DNA from: Planctomycetota bacterium
GTDB lineage: Bacteria; Planctomycetota; GCA-002687715; DRQF01
DNA: 9,341 nt
Direction of reading: 5' to 3'
Assembly (NCBI GenBank): GCA_015485455.1
Contig: WFTN01000389.1
Span: 1-9,341 of the forward strand
The number at the start of each line of letters is the position of its first letter. Positions within the stretch are counted from its first letter, which is position 1. The translations under genes and the position numbers were made by a program. The notes below the pieces were generated by a model, which was not told the DNA's origin, searched no databases, and saw only the letters and a program-made list of their open reading frames with translations. Of this stretch, positions 1-7,558 are shown in pieces.

Positions 1-1
1 G

Positions 2-2428
2 GAGAGATTCCGCAGAGAAACTGCAGCCTGTAGCGAGCTCAACCACCCTGCCATCGTGCCAATTTATGAGGTCGGTCAAGAAGGCAGCTCCCTCTACTAC
101 ACCATGCGCTATGTGGAAGGCGAACCCTTTCGCGACTACGCTCATCGTGTCCTCCATCCTGAAATGGACTCCCAAGAATCCCCGACGCCCCCTCAAGGAA
201 TCAGTGTCAGTTTCTTCAAACAAGCTGTGGGCCTCATCAGGACAACGGCACGCATGCGAGCCCGCGTCAACATCTCTCCCCAGGGCATAGAAGGCATCCT
301 CCGGGTTGGAGAAGAAACAGCCCGGGCCTTGGCTCACGCCCACAACCACGGCGTTATTCACCGCGATGTAAAGCCCGCCAATATCATGGTTGATGGCCAA
401 GGGGCCGCTCAGTTGCTCGACTTTGGTCTGGCCAAAAGCGAGACGACGGCCACCATGACCCGAACCGGGCTACTCGTAGGAACCATCGCCTACATGGCTC
501 CCGAACAAGTCACTGATGACCTTGGCGACGTAGATGGCCGTGCTGACATTTACTCCTTGGGTGTCGCCCTGTTCGAGTGTTTGGCGGGTTGCCGACCATT
601 TCAAGGAGCATCGTCTGAAGCACTGATCTTTCAAACACTGAACAAACCGGCACCCTCGCCACTGATTTTTGTCCCCGAACTCTCACGGGACATTGAAACA
701 ATTATTCTCAAGTGCCTGGAGAAAAATCCAGAGAGAAGATATACCACGGCGTCAGAGCTCGCCGATGACATAGCCCGTATTCGAGCTCACAAAAAGATCG
801 AGGCCCAGCCCTTGGGACCTCTGGGAAAAATCTGGCGCTGGTGCGAATATCACAAGGCCGCTGCCGGCCTCATAGCTCTCGTCCTCATCCTCTTGGCAGG
901 CATCCCCGTTCTGGCGTGGCAACAAGACTATGTCGACAGGCAAAAGGCTCTCGCTGATTTCTTGGAGGCAGACAAGAAAACACAAAAGCACATCAGCCAA
1001 TACGAACTCCTCAAAGAAGAGCTCAAGAAGGTCCGATTCGATCTCATTGAACAAGAGCGCAAGACCCCCGACGCCATTCCAGCTACGGACAAGCGTAAGA
1101 GTCAACTCTTAGAATTTCGCTCTCGACTTTCCCAATTGATCGAGGCAATCCGAACTCAAGCCGTGGAAGCCGAATTCGCCCACGCCCGGGCCCGAGAGAT
1201 TCTCGGGCATCCCTCCCCAGAAGCTGAAGAACGATTTGCTGCCTTCTTATTCTCACAACTCTTGGACGCCGAATCAGCCGGCGATGCAGAGCGCTTTTCT
1301 GCCCTTGGGGATCAATTGAAAAACACCTCTTTCAAAGATCGCATCGTTGGATCCGGCTCTTTGTATCTTCGCACCTCCCCTCCAGGCGCAACCTTCGCCA
1401 TTCGCCGCGTCACCGACGATGCCAAGAAAATGCTGATGCCTAGCAAGTTCATTTGGGCTCATGGCAAGACGCCAATCGATGGCTTAGACCTTCCTTGCGG
1501 ACACTATGTCGTTGAACTTGAGCAGCTCAAGGGCCCAAGAATCACCTACCCCATCTTCATCGAACGAGGAGAATCTTGGGGGCAACCATCTTGGCATGGC
1601 GGCCTCTTCAAAGACAAGGACTGGACCGTGCCAGTTCCTTCCCACAGAGACATTGATGCCAAGGCGTGGAGCCTGGTACCGGGGGGACCCTTCCAATCGA
1701 TCGTCAATCGCGATATGAACCCAGCCTCAAGTCAATCAACTTGGTTGTGGCTCGACAGTTTCTTGATGAAACGGTTGGAGGTAACTGGGTCAGAATACGC
1801 CGAGTTCCTCGCCACTAGAAACAAGAGTAAACAACGGCCCCTTCAAGCACCATTCAAAGTGGTGCCGAGACAACCTGACGGAAACCTTCAAGAAGTCTTC
1901 ATGGTTCCGGCTGCGACCACCTTGTCACCACCACTCTACCGACAGACGATGCTTCTATCCCCCGTCGCCAGCATTAGCCAAAGAAACGCCCGAGACTTCG
2001 CAACCTGGGCCACAACAACGTACGGCTCAGGAGTTAAGCTCCCGACAAGCCTTCAGTGGGAGAAAGCTGCCAAGGGGATAGACGGGCGTCTCTATCCTTG
2101 GGGTAACCATTTCGACGAGGAGTACATCCACCCATGCGGCTTCATCGATGGAAAGCTCGTCCCTCCGCAACCCACTCCCAAAGATTCAAAGGATAGAAGT
2201 CCCTATGGCATTCTGGAACTATCTGGTGGTGTGCGGGAATGGTGCGGCGACGGTCATGATTTGCTTGATGGAGAAACGACGCCCTACTTAGTTGGTGGCA
2301 ACGCCGTCTGGGGTCTCTTCTCGGGCCGTAGTTTCATGGTGACTCCTCGGGAATTCATGGCCTACGATAATGTTCTTTTTGACTCTGGGATTCGCTTAGT
2401 CATGCCATGGAGAGCGCAGTCAAAATGA
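2..2428 (+). CDS. Membrane Ser/Thr protein kinase with PEGA-like and FGE-like domains (5' partial)
   Basis: This is a Hanks-type kinase missing its N-lobe start. The reading frame is open from base 2, and the 18 codons before the first possible start (GTG at 56) already read as kinase (FRRE of helix C, then LNHPAIVPIYEVG), so the true start lies upstream, outside the window. Numbering from the first visible codon, the HRDVKPAN catalytic loop is at 120-127 (Asp122), DFG at 140-142 and APE at 166-168; the region also has a hydrophilic insert at about 42-93. One transmembrane helix spans about 286-306, followed by a charged helical stalk to about 440. A PEGA-like strand-rich segment starts at 452 (GSLYLRTSPPGA), and an FGE-sulfatase-like domain fills about 578-808 (LPTSLQWEKAAKG, YPWGN, YGILELSGGVREW). 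The kinase should face the cytoplasm and the C-terminal part the periplasm. The gene ends in an ATGA overlap with its paralogue downstream. The FGE-like domain has no cysteine pair near its C-terminus, so sulfatase-activating activity is unlikely. The ligand and substrates are unknown. Confidence 0.9.
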   Translation, partial: ERFRRETAACSELNHPAIVPIYEVGQEGSSLYYTMRYVEGEPFRDYAHRVLHPEMDSQESPTPPQGISVSFFKQAVGLIRTTARMRARVNISPQGIEGILRVGEETARALAHAHNHGVIHRDVKPANIMVDGQGAAQLLDFGLAKSETTATMTRTGLLVGTIAYMAPEQVTDDLGDVDGRADIYSLGVALFECLAGCRPFQGASSEALIFQTLNKPAPSPLIFVPELSRDIETIILKCLEKNPERRYTTASELADDIARIRAHKKIEAQPLGPLGKIWRWCEYHKAAAGLIALVLILLAGIPVLAWQQDYVDRQKALADFLEADKKTQKHISQYELLKEELKKVRFDLIEQERKTPDAIPATDKRKSQLLEFRSRLSQLIEAIRTQAVEAEFAHARAREILGHPSPEAEERFAAFLFSQLLDAESAGDAERFSALGDQLKNTSFKDRIVGSGSLYLRTSPPGATFAIRRVTDDAKKMLMPSKFIWAHGKTPIDGLDLPCGHYVVELEQLKGPRITYPIFIERGESWGQPSWHGGLFKDKDWTVPVPSHRDIDAKAWSLVPGGPFQSIVNRDMNPASSQSTWLWLDSFLMKRLEVTGSEYAEFLATRNKSKQRPLQAPFKVVPRQPDGNLQEVFMVPAATTLSPPLYRQTMLLSPVASISQRNARDFATWATTTYGSGVKLPTSLQWEKAAKGIDGRLYPWGNHFDEEYIHPCGFIDGKLVPPQPTPKDSKDRSPYGILELSGGVREWCGDGHDLLDGETTPYLVGGNAVWGLFSGRSFMVTPREFMAYDNVLFDSGIRLVMPWRAQSK
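2409..2414 (+). promoter_or_regulatory. Probable Shine-Dalgarno site for the second kinase gene
   Basis: GGAGAG lies inside the 3' end of the first kinase gene, ten bases before ATG 2425. It favours 2425 over 2407 as the start, since no such site fits 2407. Together with the ATGA stop/start overlap it suggests translational coupling of the two kinases. Confidence 0.5.
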
Positions 2429-5295
2429 ACGAAGAAAAGAGCATGGGACGTTTCCGGGCCCAGAGGAATCGACAACCCACACCTGAAGAAATCCTCCGTC
2501 GACTTCAACGAGATTTGGAGGCAGTCCCCGAAGACAAGAAAAGCAGAATCGTCGACCGTTACCTCATCAAGTATCCCAACCAATCGTTGAGAATACGCGA
2601 GCTTCAGGTCAATCCCGGAGAGTTCGACGATGATCGCACTGTCCTTGCCCATCGACCGAGTATGCCCCAAAATCTTGACCCGGATCAAACCCAAATTGCT
2701 CAAAGATCCCATGCCACACAACCTAAGGGCAACATTCCGGACGTGGGCAGTAGGGCCCTTGACGTTCCACGGGTAGACCTACCGGCGAGTGCTCCGCGTT
2801 TTCTGGGAACCTACCGCATCATAAAGGAACTCGGCCGGGGAGGCATGGGGGTGGTTTACCTGGGAATGGATGACTCCATGGCCCGCCTAGTTGCCATCAA
2901 AGTGCTGCCAGCGGAATTCAGTCAGAATCCGGAATATCTCGAGCGTTTTCGCCGAGAACAGGGGGCCATTTCTCGTCTGCAACATCCGGGCATCATTCCC
3001 ATCTATGCCACTGGCGAGCAAGATGGTCTTCACTACTTCGTCATGCAATTCGTTCGAGGCAAGAGCCTCGGTTTGTGGCTCAAGGAGTTTTGGACCGACG
3101 AAGGTCTCTGGCAATCGGAAGAATCTGGTATCACGAAAGCCGAAGGAAACAAGAACCATGAACACCCAGAAAGGACCCTGGGGCAATTCCTTTATATTGT
3201 TGAGCGCTGTGCAATCGCCCTCCATTTCGCCCATGGCAACGGCATCCTCCATCGCGACATCAAACCTGGCAATATCGTTGTCGACGATGAAAACAACCCG
3301 ATCATCTTGGACTTTGGCTTAGCCAAGCAAGAATCCGAGCAAACGATCACCAAGACCGGTAACATCTTGGGCACCGTCCCCTTCATGTCACCGGAACAAA
3401 TCACCGCCAACCACGGGGAGATCGATCACCGCAGCGACCTCTACTCATTAGGTGTCATCCTCTATCAAGGCCTGACGGGGCAATTGCCATTTCAGTCGAA
3501 GAGATTCGAATCTTTGATGACGAAAATTATCTCGAGGGAAGCTGTTCCTCCGCGAAAGCTAAACCCGGAGCTGAGTCAAGACTTGGAGGTTGTTACCCTC
3601 AAGTGTTTGGAAAAAGATCCCCACCGCCGTTTCGCCAACTGCCAAGCATTAGCGGAAGACCTGGGGAGAATTCGCGCCCACCAAAGTATCCTTGCCGAAC
3701 CGATTGGCCCCCTGGGAAGAGTTCACCGTTGGGCAAAGCGCAACCGGCTTCAGGCAGCGATTTCCCTGGTCCTATTGATCGTCTTGGGATTCTTCGGGGC
3801 TTTTGTTGCTCAACGGAAAATAGCGGCCCAGAGGTTAGAGGAAGAGTCAGCCAAGAACCTCCGTACCATCGCCATGAGTTTGCTCAAGGAAGCAAACGAC
3901 TGGGGTGAGAAGGTCAATAGATTTCGACAAGAACGCGAGAGAGCATTCTTGGGCAAAGCAGACATGAAGACTGGGCGCAAGATTCGCAACCTGGGCGCAA
4001 AAATCAAGGACGCGCAACAGAAACAAGCTGGGAATCTTCAAAGAGCGGTCGAGAAATTCGACGATGCCCTGAAATCGATCCCCAACGAAGAAGCAGAAGA
4101 CGCCCGCCAGAGTGCTTTACGATCTTGGTTCACCATCGCTGAGGACAATCAAGATAGAAGTGTGTGCGCTTCCATTGCCAATCGACTCCGAGCCAGTGGC
4201 CATGCAGAACCAAGTCCGTCCACCGGGCTCATCTCTTTGCGTACCCAACCAGTTGGGGCCCGGGTTACAGCCTGTCGATGGGTTGCCAGTGGTGATGGAC
4301 GACTCAAACTGTCGGCGGAAAACTTCGATTTGGGGACCACCCCGATCACGCGTCAACCCTTAGGCTTAGGATCATGGCAGCTCATCATCCGACACCAAGA
4401 CTGCCAGACCATCATTTATCCAGTTCTTTCCGAAAGGAATCAACACTGGGGGGATCCGAGTTGGCACCAAGATCGTTTCAAAGACAAGAAATGGGATGTC
4501 GAATTGCCTGCAAAAGACTCCTTCGACTGCGACGCTTGGGCATTCGTTGCCAACGGACCGTTCTTGGCCACTTGGCCTCCTTTCTGTAAGGAATTGGACG
4601 CACCAACATCCTGGGCATGGGAAGAGGCATTCTTGATCAGAAAACGGGAGACCACTTTTGGCGAGTTTCTCCCGTTCTTCTTGGAAACCCAATCGCCGGC
4701 TGCGGGAATTAAACCTGAAGATCGGCATTTCTTTGGTCCCCTATTCTTCGATGAGGGTCAAATCAAATCTCGCTTTGAGAGAGACCCGGACGGCGAGCTG
4801 CGGATTTTAGAACCCGCAGGAAGAAGTCGAGAGCAACTGATGCGAGCCGCTGTCTGCGGCATCATTGGTTACACAGCGAATTTTTATGCAAAGTTCGTCA
4901 CTGCCAACACGGGAGAGCAAGTTTCTTTGCCCACACCCAGACAATGGGAGAAGGCCGCTCGTGGAGTCGACGGGCGCTTGTTTCCTTGGGGAAATGGTTT
5001 CGATTGGTCCTATACCGCAGGCCGCCGATCCTTGGCCCAACCTCTAGGCCCTGGCTCCACAACCCTTCTTCCTGGAAGCTATCCCATCGACAAGAGTCCC
5101 TATGGATGTTTGGACATGGCCGGAAACGCCGGAGAATGGTGCAAAATCGATGGTTCTTCTGATCGTCGCATGCCCATCGCTGGGGGCATGCTGATGAACA
5201 CAAGCCCATTCTACTTCGCGGCTTGGCCACGAGAACGATTGTCCTATCTTCTGCATCGTGACCATCTTGGTTTTCGCCTGACCCGAAAATTCTAA
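2425..5295 (+). CDS. Membrane Ser/Thr protein kinase with PEGA-like and FGE-like domains (complete)
   Basis: This is a full-length receptor-like Hanks kinase of 956 residues and a paralogue of the gene before it. I chose ATG 2425 because it overlaps the upstream stop as ATGA and has GGAGAG ten bases upstream; ATG 2407 and ATG 2443 are alternatives. Residues 18-65 form a helical leader (TPEEILRRLQRDLEA, then YLIKYPNQSLRIREL) like those preceding many planctomycete kinases. The kinase runs from about 126 to 420: glycine loop ELGRGGMG from 135, VAIK Lys159, HRDIKPGN at 276-283 (Asp278), DFG at 296-298, SPE in place of APE at 322-324. All catalytic residues are present, so it should be active. 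A transmembrane helix spans about 443-461, then a charged, probably coiled-coil stalk to about 555. A PEGA-like segment starts at 601 (GLISLRTQPVGA) and an FGE-like domain fills about 725-956 (LPTPRQWEKAARG, FPWGN, YGCLDMAGNAGEW, GFRLTR). The FGE active-site cysteine pair is absent. The pair is probably co-transcribed and may act together. Confidence 0.93.
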   Translation: MNEEKSMGRFRAQRNRQPTPEEILRRLQRDLEAVPEDKKSRIVDRYLIKYPNQSLRIRELQVNPGEFDDDRTVLAHRPSMPQNLDPDQTQIAQRSHATQPKGNIPDVGSRALDVPRVDLPASAPRFLGTYRIIKELGRGGMGVVYLGMDDSMARLVAIKVLPAEFSQNPEYLERFRREQGAISRLQHPGIIPIYATGEQDGLHYFVMQFVRGKSLGLWLKEFWTDEGLWQSEESGITKAEGNKNHEHPERTLGQFLYIVERCAIALHFAHGNGILHRDIKPGNIVVDDENNPIILDFGLAKQESEQTITKTGNILGTVPFMSPEQITANHGEIDHRSDLYSLGVILYQGLTGQLPFQSKRFESLMTKIISREAVPPRKLNPELSQDLEVVTLKCLEKDPHRRFANCQALAEDLGRIRAHQSILAEPIGPLGRVHRWAKRNRLQAAISLVLLIVLGFFGAFVAQRKIAAQRLEEESAKNLRTIAMSLLKEANDWGEKVNRFRQERERAFLGKADMKTGRKIRNLGAKIKDAQQKQAGNLQRAVEKFDDALKSIPNEEAEDARQSALRSWFTIAEDNQDRSVCASIANRLRASGHAEPSPSTGLISLRTQPVGARVTACRWVASGDGRLKLSAENFDLGTTPITRQPLGLGSWQLIIRHQDCQTIIYPVLSERNQHWGDPSWHQDRFKDKKWDVELPAKDSFDCDAWAFVANGPFLATWPPFCKELDAPTSWAWEEAFLIRKRETTFGEFLPFFLETQSPAAGIKPEDRHFFGPLFFDEGQIKSRFERDPDGELRILEPAGRSREQLMRAAVCGIIGYTANFYAKFVTANTGEQVSLPTPRQWEKAARGVDGRLFPWGNGFDWSYTAGRRSLAQPLGPGSTTLLPGSYPIDKSPYGCLDMAGNAGEWCKIDGSSDRRMPIAGGMLMNTSPFYFAAWPRERLSYLLHRDHLGFRLTRKF

Positions 5296-5430
5296 ACGAC
5301 ATGATTCTCCTGCTTTCGCTCAGCAAGGCGTCTTCCCCGATGTAAAAAACGTTTAGCGGCAAAGTCATGAATAATGCCAGTTGAATCATCAAGAAAATAC
5401 CCGCGAAATGCCGATCCTATAAAGGAGATT

Positions 5431-5448
5431 TCAGGTCGGCTTACCTGA
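5431..5448. repeat. 6-bp inverted repeat (TCAGGT-6-ACCTGA)
   Basis: TCAGGT (5431-5436) and ACCTGA (5443-5448) are perfect reverse complements around a six-base loop, located just after the TATAAA at 5418-5423. No T-run follows, so it does not look like a terminator. It could be an operator half-site pair or a small leader hairpin, but a 6-bp repeat can arise by chance. Confidence 0.3.
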
Positions 5449-5581
5449 CTTATTCATGAGATCGTGCTCGTTGTGTGAGGAATTGCTCCGCAAAGAAGAT
5501 GCAGAACAGTCGTTGTTGGGACTTCTTTTTAGGACACAGCGTAGCCAGAGTTGGCAGTTCTTGTGAATGGTTCGGGTTAAC

Positions 5582-5587
5582 GGGAGG
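5582..5587 (+). promoter_or_regulatory. Shine-Dalgarno site for first pseudopilin gene
   Basis: GGGAGG lies 11 bases before ATG 5599, slightly far but a strong match. The frame is closed by TAA at 5578-5580 and contains no other start codon before 5599, so this fixes the start. Confidence 0.6.
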
Positions 5588-5598
5588 ATACGGTACAC

Positions 5599-6195
5599 AT
5601 GGCCCCACGAAAAAGAGGCTCAAGACTCACCGAAGTGTTTATCACGATGGCGCTTGCTGCCATTTTCATTGTTGTGGCTGTGCCTTCTGTGGGCAAGTTC
5701 AATGACCAGCAGCACGCTGAGAAAATCATCGATTTGGCTGAGCAGCTCAGTGAAGCAAGCCTTCAGTTTCGTAAAGATGTCGGCAGAGGTGCTATCGAAT
5801 TCACTTCTTCTCAAGATGGGCAATCGTATTCTCACCCGAAGTTTCATGAGCTATCGATGCCCCAGTCAATTCAAGGATGGCGTGGCCCCTATCTCAGCAC
5901 ACCTCTTGCCAGAGACCACAACCCGTTCGGAACTGCCATCTATGTCCAAAACAGCCTATCTGCTTCTCCGGCCCATGGCTTTTCCCTCCACGGTTTAACG
6001 GGAACGGAATCTCAAGGTGATGGGCAATTTGTCGTCTTCCATGGCATCCCCAAAAGAGTAGCTGAGCATGTGGACAACATCTTAGACAAGAAAACAAAGT
6101 CAAACCGCAACTGGCATCGTGTCGGTCGAGTCGAATGGGCCCCCGGAGGCGGAGGTTCCCTTTCCATTTGCCTATTGGACAACCCCAAGAAATGA
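5599..6195 (+). CDS. Pseudopilin-like protein (GspG-type), intact prepilin signature
   Basis: This 198-residue protein has a short basic leader (MAPRKRG) followed by a prepilin-peptidase-type site: Gly7 would be position -1, Glu12 is +5 and Pro29 is +22, as in type IV pilins and type II secretion pseudopilins. The hydrophobic N-terminal helix spans about 13-31. The globular part carries the WRGPYL core (94-99) followed by a DHNPFG segment, resembling the W-x-GPYL…DPWG region of GspG. The start is set by GGGAGG upstream and an in-frame stop just before it. The next gene is a diverged copy 7 bases downstream. After cleavage by a prepilin peptidase encoded elsewhere, it would be expected to join a pilus or pseudopilus at the inner membrane. 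No ATPase, secretin or assembly platform gene is nearby, so the machine it serves is unknown. The leader is atypical (SRLTEV rather than FTLIEL), so some automatic tools may miss it. Confidence 0.8.
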   Translation: MAPRKRGSRLTEVFITMALAAIFIVVAVPSVGKFNDQQHAEKIIDLAEQLSEASLQFRKDVGRGAIEFTSSQDGQSYSHPKFHELSMPQSIQGWRGPYLSTPLARDHNPFGTAIYVQNSLSASPAHGFSLHGLTGTESQGDGQFVVFHGIPKRVAEHVDNILDKKTKSNRNWHRVGRVEWAPGGGGSLSICLLDNPKK

Positions 6196-6202
6196 GAACA
6201 GC

Positions 6203-6808
6203 ATGGGTCGCATAACCGGATTCAAACAAGCTTTCGTCCAAGGCGTCATTGCCAGCAGTATCTTCATTATCGTCGCTGTTGTTGCGACGCCAACGATGGA
6301 TGAGATCGTCGAAGATGGCAAGTCTTTACAAGTATTGCGCGTCTTCGAAAGAACAAGCAGAGCCTGCACCAAGCATTACAAAGATACGGGGCGGATGGCG
6401 ACAGAATTTGCCAGCGCCTCAGAGTCAGATCGCTATGCTCTCAAGAGGTATCACCAACTTTCAGCAAAGCAGCTCTACAAGGGTTGGGATGGTCCCTATA
6501 TCCAAGTTCCCATCACCCAAGCCGACAATCCCTATGCTGGAACAGTTGAACTTCACAACAACCTGTCGACTCACCCAGCTCTGGGATTTGAGTTGGCCGG
6601 AGGTACTTTGGCCCATGAAGAAGGTCAATACTTGGTCTTCACGAGGATCCCAGAAGAAGTTGCTCAACGGTTAGACCGACACTTGGACATGGACGCAGCC
6701 TCAGATTCCGAGGAGTTGGATCCTCAATGGAAAACCAAAGGTCGGGTAGAGTACACCCGTGAAAATAACGGCACCCTGTCTCTATTTATCCTGAAGAGCC
6801 GCGATTGA
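6203..6808 (+). CDS. Diverged pseudopilin-like protein lacking Glu+5
   Basis: This 201-residue protein is a paralogue of the upstream gene: both share W-x-GPY (here WDGPYI at 95-100), a following NP[FY] segment, a [SN]NLS-like stretch, GQ[FY]-V-F and a late V-x-R-V-E-[WY] strand. I chose ATG 6203, seven bases after the preceding stop, because it places a hydrophobic helix (about 14-29) right behind a short leader. The frame also opens at GTG 6119, but that start would overlap the upstream gene and put 28 unlike residues in front. The ribosome site is weak, so coupling to the gene before is likely. The leader has a Gly6-Phe7 junction like a prepilin site, but the +5 position is Phe, not Glu. 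Loss of Glu5 is known for tip pseudopilins such as GspK, so a minor or tip role is possible. The 3' end overlaps the convergent acetyltransferase gene. Confidence 0.72.
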   Translation: MGRITGFKQAFVQGVIASSIFIIVAVVATPTMDEIVEDGKSLQVLRVFERTSRACTKHYKDTGRMATEFASASESDRYALKRYHQLSAKQLYKGWDGPYIQVPITQADNPYAGTVELHNNLSTHPALGFELAGGTLAHEEGQYLVFTRIPEEVAQRLDRHLDMDAASDSEELDPQWKTKGRVEYTRENNGTLSLFILKSRD

Positions 6809-7558
6809 AATACGGAAGTAACGTTTCATTTGCCGTTCCAAATCGTCTTTGTCCTTGATCGCAATCTCTTCTTTACGCCCATGCCGTGTGATTAGAAGGG
6901 TACGGTCTCGAATGGTGATTCGGCCATCAGGAGCAGCAATAGAACACAAGATCCCTTGAGTGAACACTGAGTCTTTTGATGTCTGATGGTATTGACAAGC
7001 CTCAGAAAAATCCCTGATGTCGCAACCATTCAAACTAAACTGATAGACCTCTTGAAACTCCAAAGAACCCGCTTCTAAACGTTCCAGACACAAGTGCGAC
7101 TCATCTTGCTCTTTAAGGCGCCACAAGACTCCCCGCTGCTTGATGTCATCTCTTTCCTGCAACGGCAGCGGATTCAAGAAGCCACGACCATAACCCACAT
7201 CAACAAGATAGGACTCATCCAAATCCACTTTGAGGACAAGATGGTCATAGGGTATTCCCAAGTCACCACTCTCCCCGATAACACGAGCCTCCAGGAGTGT
7301 CACTGAGAAGCCTAATTCTCTCAGTAGCCAAGCAAATGCAGTATTGAGTTCAAAACAAAATCCTCCCCGACGTCGCTCGACAATTTTCTCCAAGATTTGT
7401 TCTTCATCAAGTGCAATGGGCCTTTGGTAGCAAATATCCAAGTTTTCGAAAGGAACTGTGATGAGGTGGCGCTCTTGCAACTTGGACAAACCTGATGCAT
7501 CGATTGAAGGGGCTGCTGAGAACTCCAGCCGGTCCAGATATTGCTTCAATGTGATCAC
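6782..7558 (-). CDS. Arylamine N-acetyltransferase
   Basis: This 258-residue cytoplasmic enzyme belongs to the arylamine N-acetyltransferase family, which moves acetyl from acetyl-CoA to aromatic amines, hydrazines or hydroxylamines through an acetyl-cysteine intermediate. All family marks are visible: HLITVPFENLDI (31-42), RRGGFCFELN with catalytic Cys68, PYDHLVLKVDL with His106, and YLVDVGYG with Asp120, which completes the Cys-His-Asp triad. I chose GTG 7558 because AAAGGGAG sits seven bases before it, it overlaps the upstream stop as GTGA, and the family-like sequence starts there (LKQYLDRL); the 40 codons further upstream in this frame do not look like the family. The length fits bacterial members (about 255-290). 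It is the last gene of a leftward operon behind an unknown protein and a GGDEF regulator. The physiological substrate cannot be read from the sequence. The last 27 bases overlap the convergent pseudopilin gene. Confidence 0.93.
   Translation of the reverse strand: MITLKQYLDRLEFSAAPSIDASGLSKLQERHLITVPFENLDICYQRPIALDEEQILEKIVERRRGGFCFELNTAFAWLLRELGFSVTLLEARVIGESGDLGIPYDHLVLKVDLDESYLVDVGYGRGFLNPLPLQERDDIKQRGVLWRLKEQDESHLCLERLEAGSLEFQEVYQFSLNGCDIRDFSEACQYHQTSKDSVFTQGILCSIAAPDGRITIRDRTLLITRHGRKEEIAIKDKDDLERQMKRYFRISIAALQDK

Larger units (their letters stand above)
5296..5598. other. Intergenic region between kinase pair and pseudopilin pair
   Basis: These 303 bases separate two same-strand gene groups and hold no convincing gene. 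I see no strong rho-independent terminator after the kinase stop: CTAAACG (5292-5298) and CGTTTAG (5350-5356) are complementary, but the 51-base spacer makes a terminator unlikely. A TATAAA (5418-5423) could be a -10 element but has no matching -35 box at the usual distance. A small perfect hairpin (5431-5448) follows it. A promoter for the pseudopilin genes probably lies here, but I cannot place it. Short open frames on both strands lack ribosome sites and recognisable protein sequence. Confidence 0.6.

Noticed and set aside
56..2428. GTG at 56 as the start of the first kinase
   Set aside because: The frame is open from base 2 and the codons before 56 already encode kinase N-lobe sequence, so the gene is cut by the window edge.
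5292..5356. CTAAACG…CGTTTAG inverted repeat as a terminator after the kinase pair
   Set aside because: The arms are 51 bases apart and no T-run follows on the plus strand; chance pairing is more likely.
4898..5392. Long open frame on the minus strand across the kinase 3' end and into the gap
   Set aside because: Most of it lies opposite the well-supported FGE-like domain; the translation shows no family features and no ribosome site.
5296..5598. A c-di-GMP or other riboswitch upstream of the pseudopilin genes
   Set aside because: I looked because a cyclase gene is nearby, but could not find a recognisable conserved riboswitch core.
5475..5998. Small plus-strand open frames overlapping the first pseudopilin gene
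   Set aside because: They are alternate frames of a gene whose frame is fixed by its prepilin signature and Shine-Dalgarno site.
6119..6202. GTG at 6119 as the start of the second pseudopilin gene
   Set aside because: It would overlap the first pseudopilin gene by 77 bases and add a leader that buries the prepilin-like N-terminus; ATG 6203 fits better.
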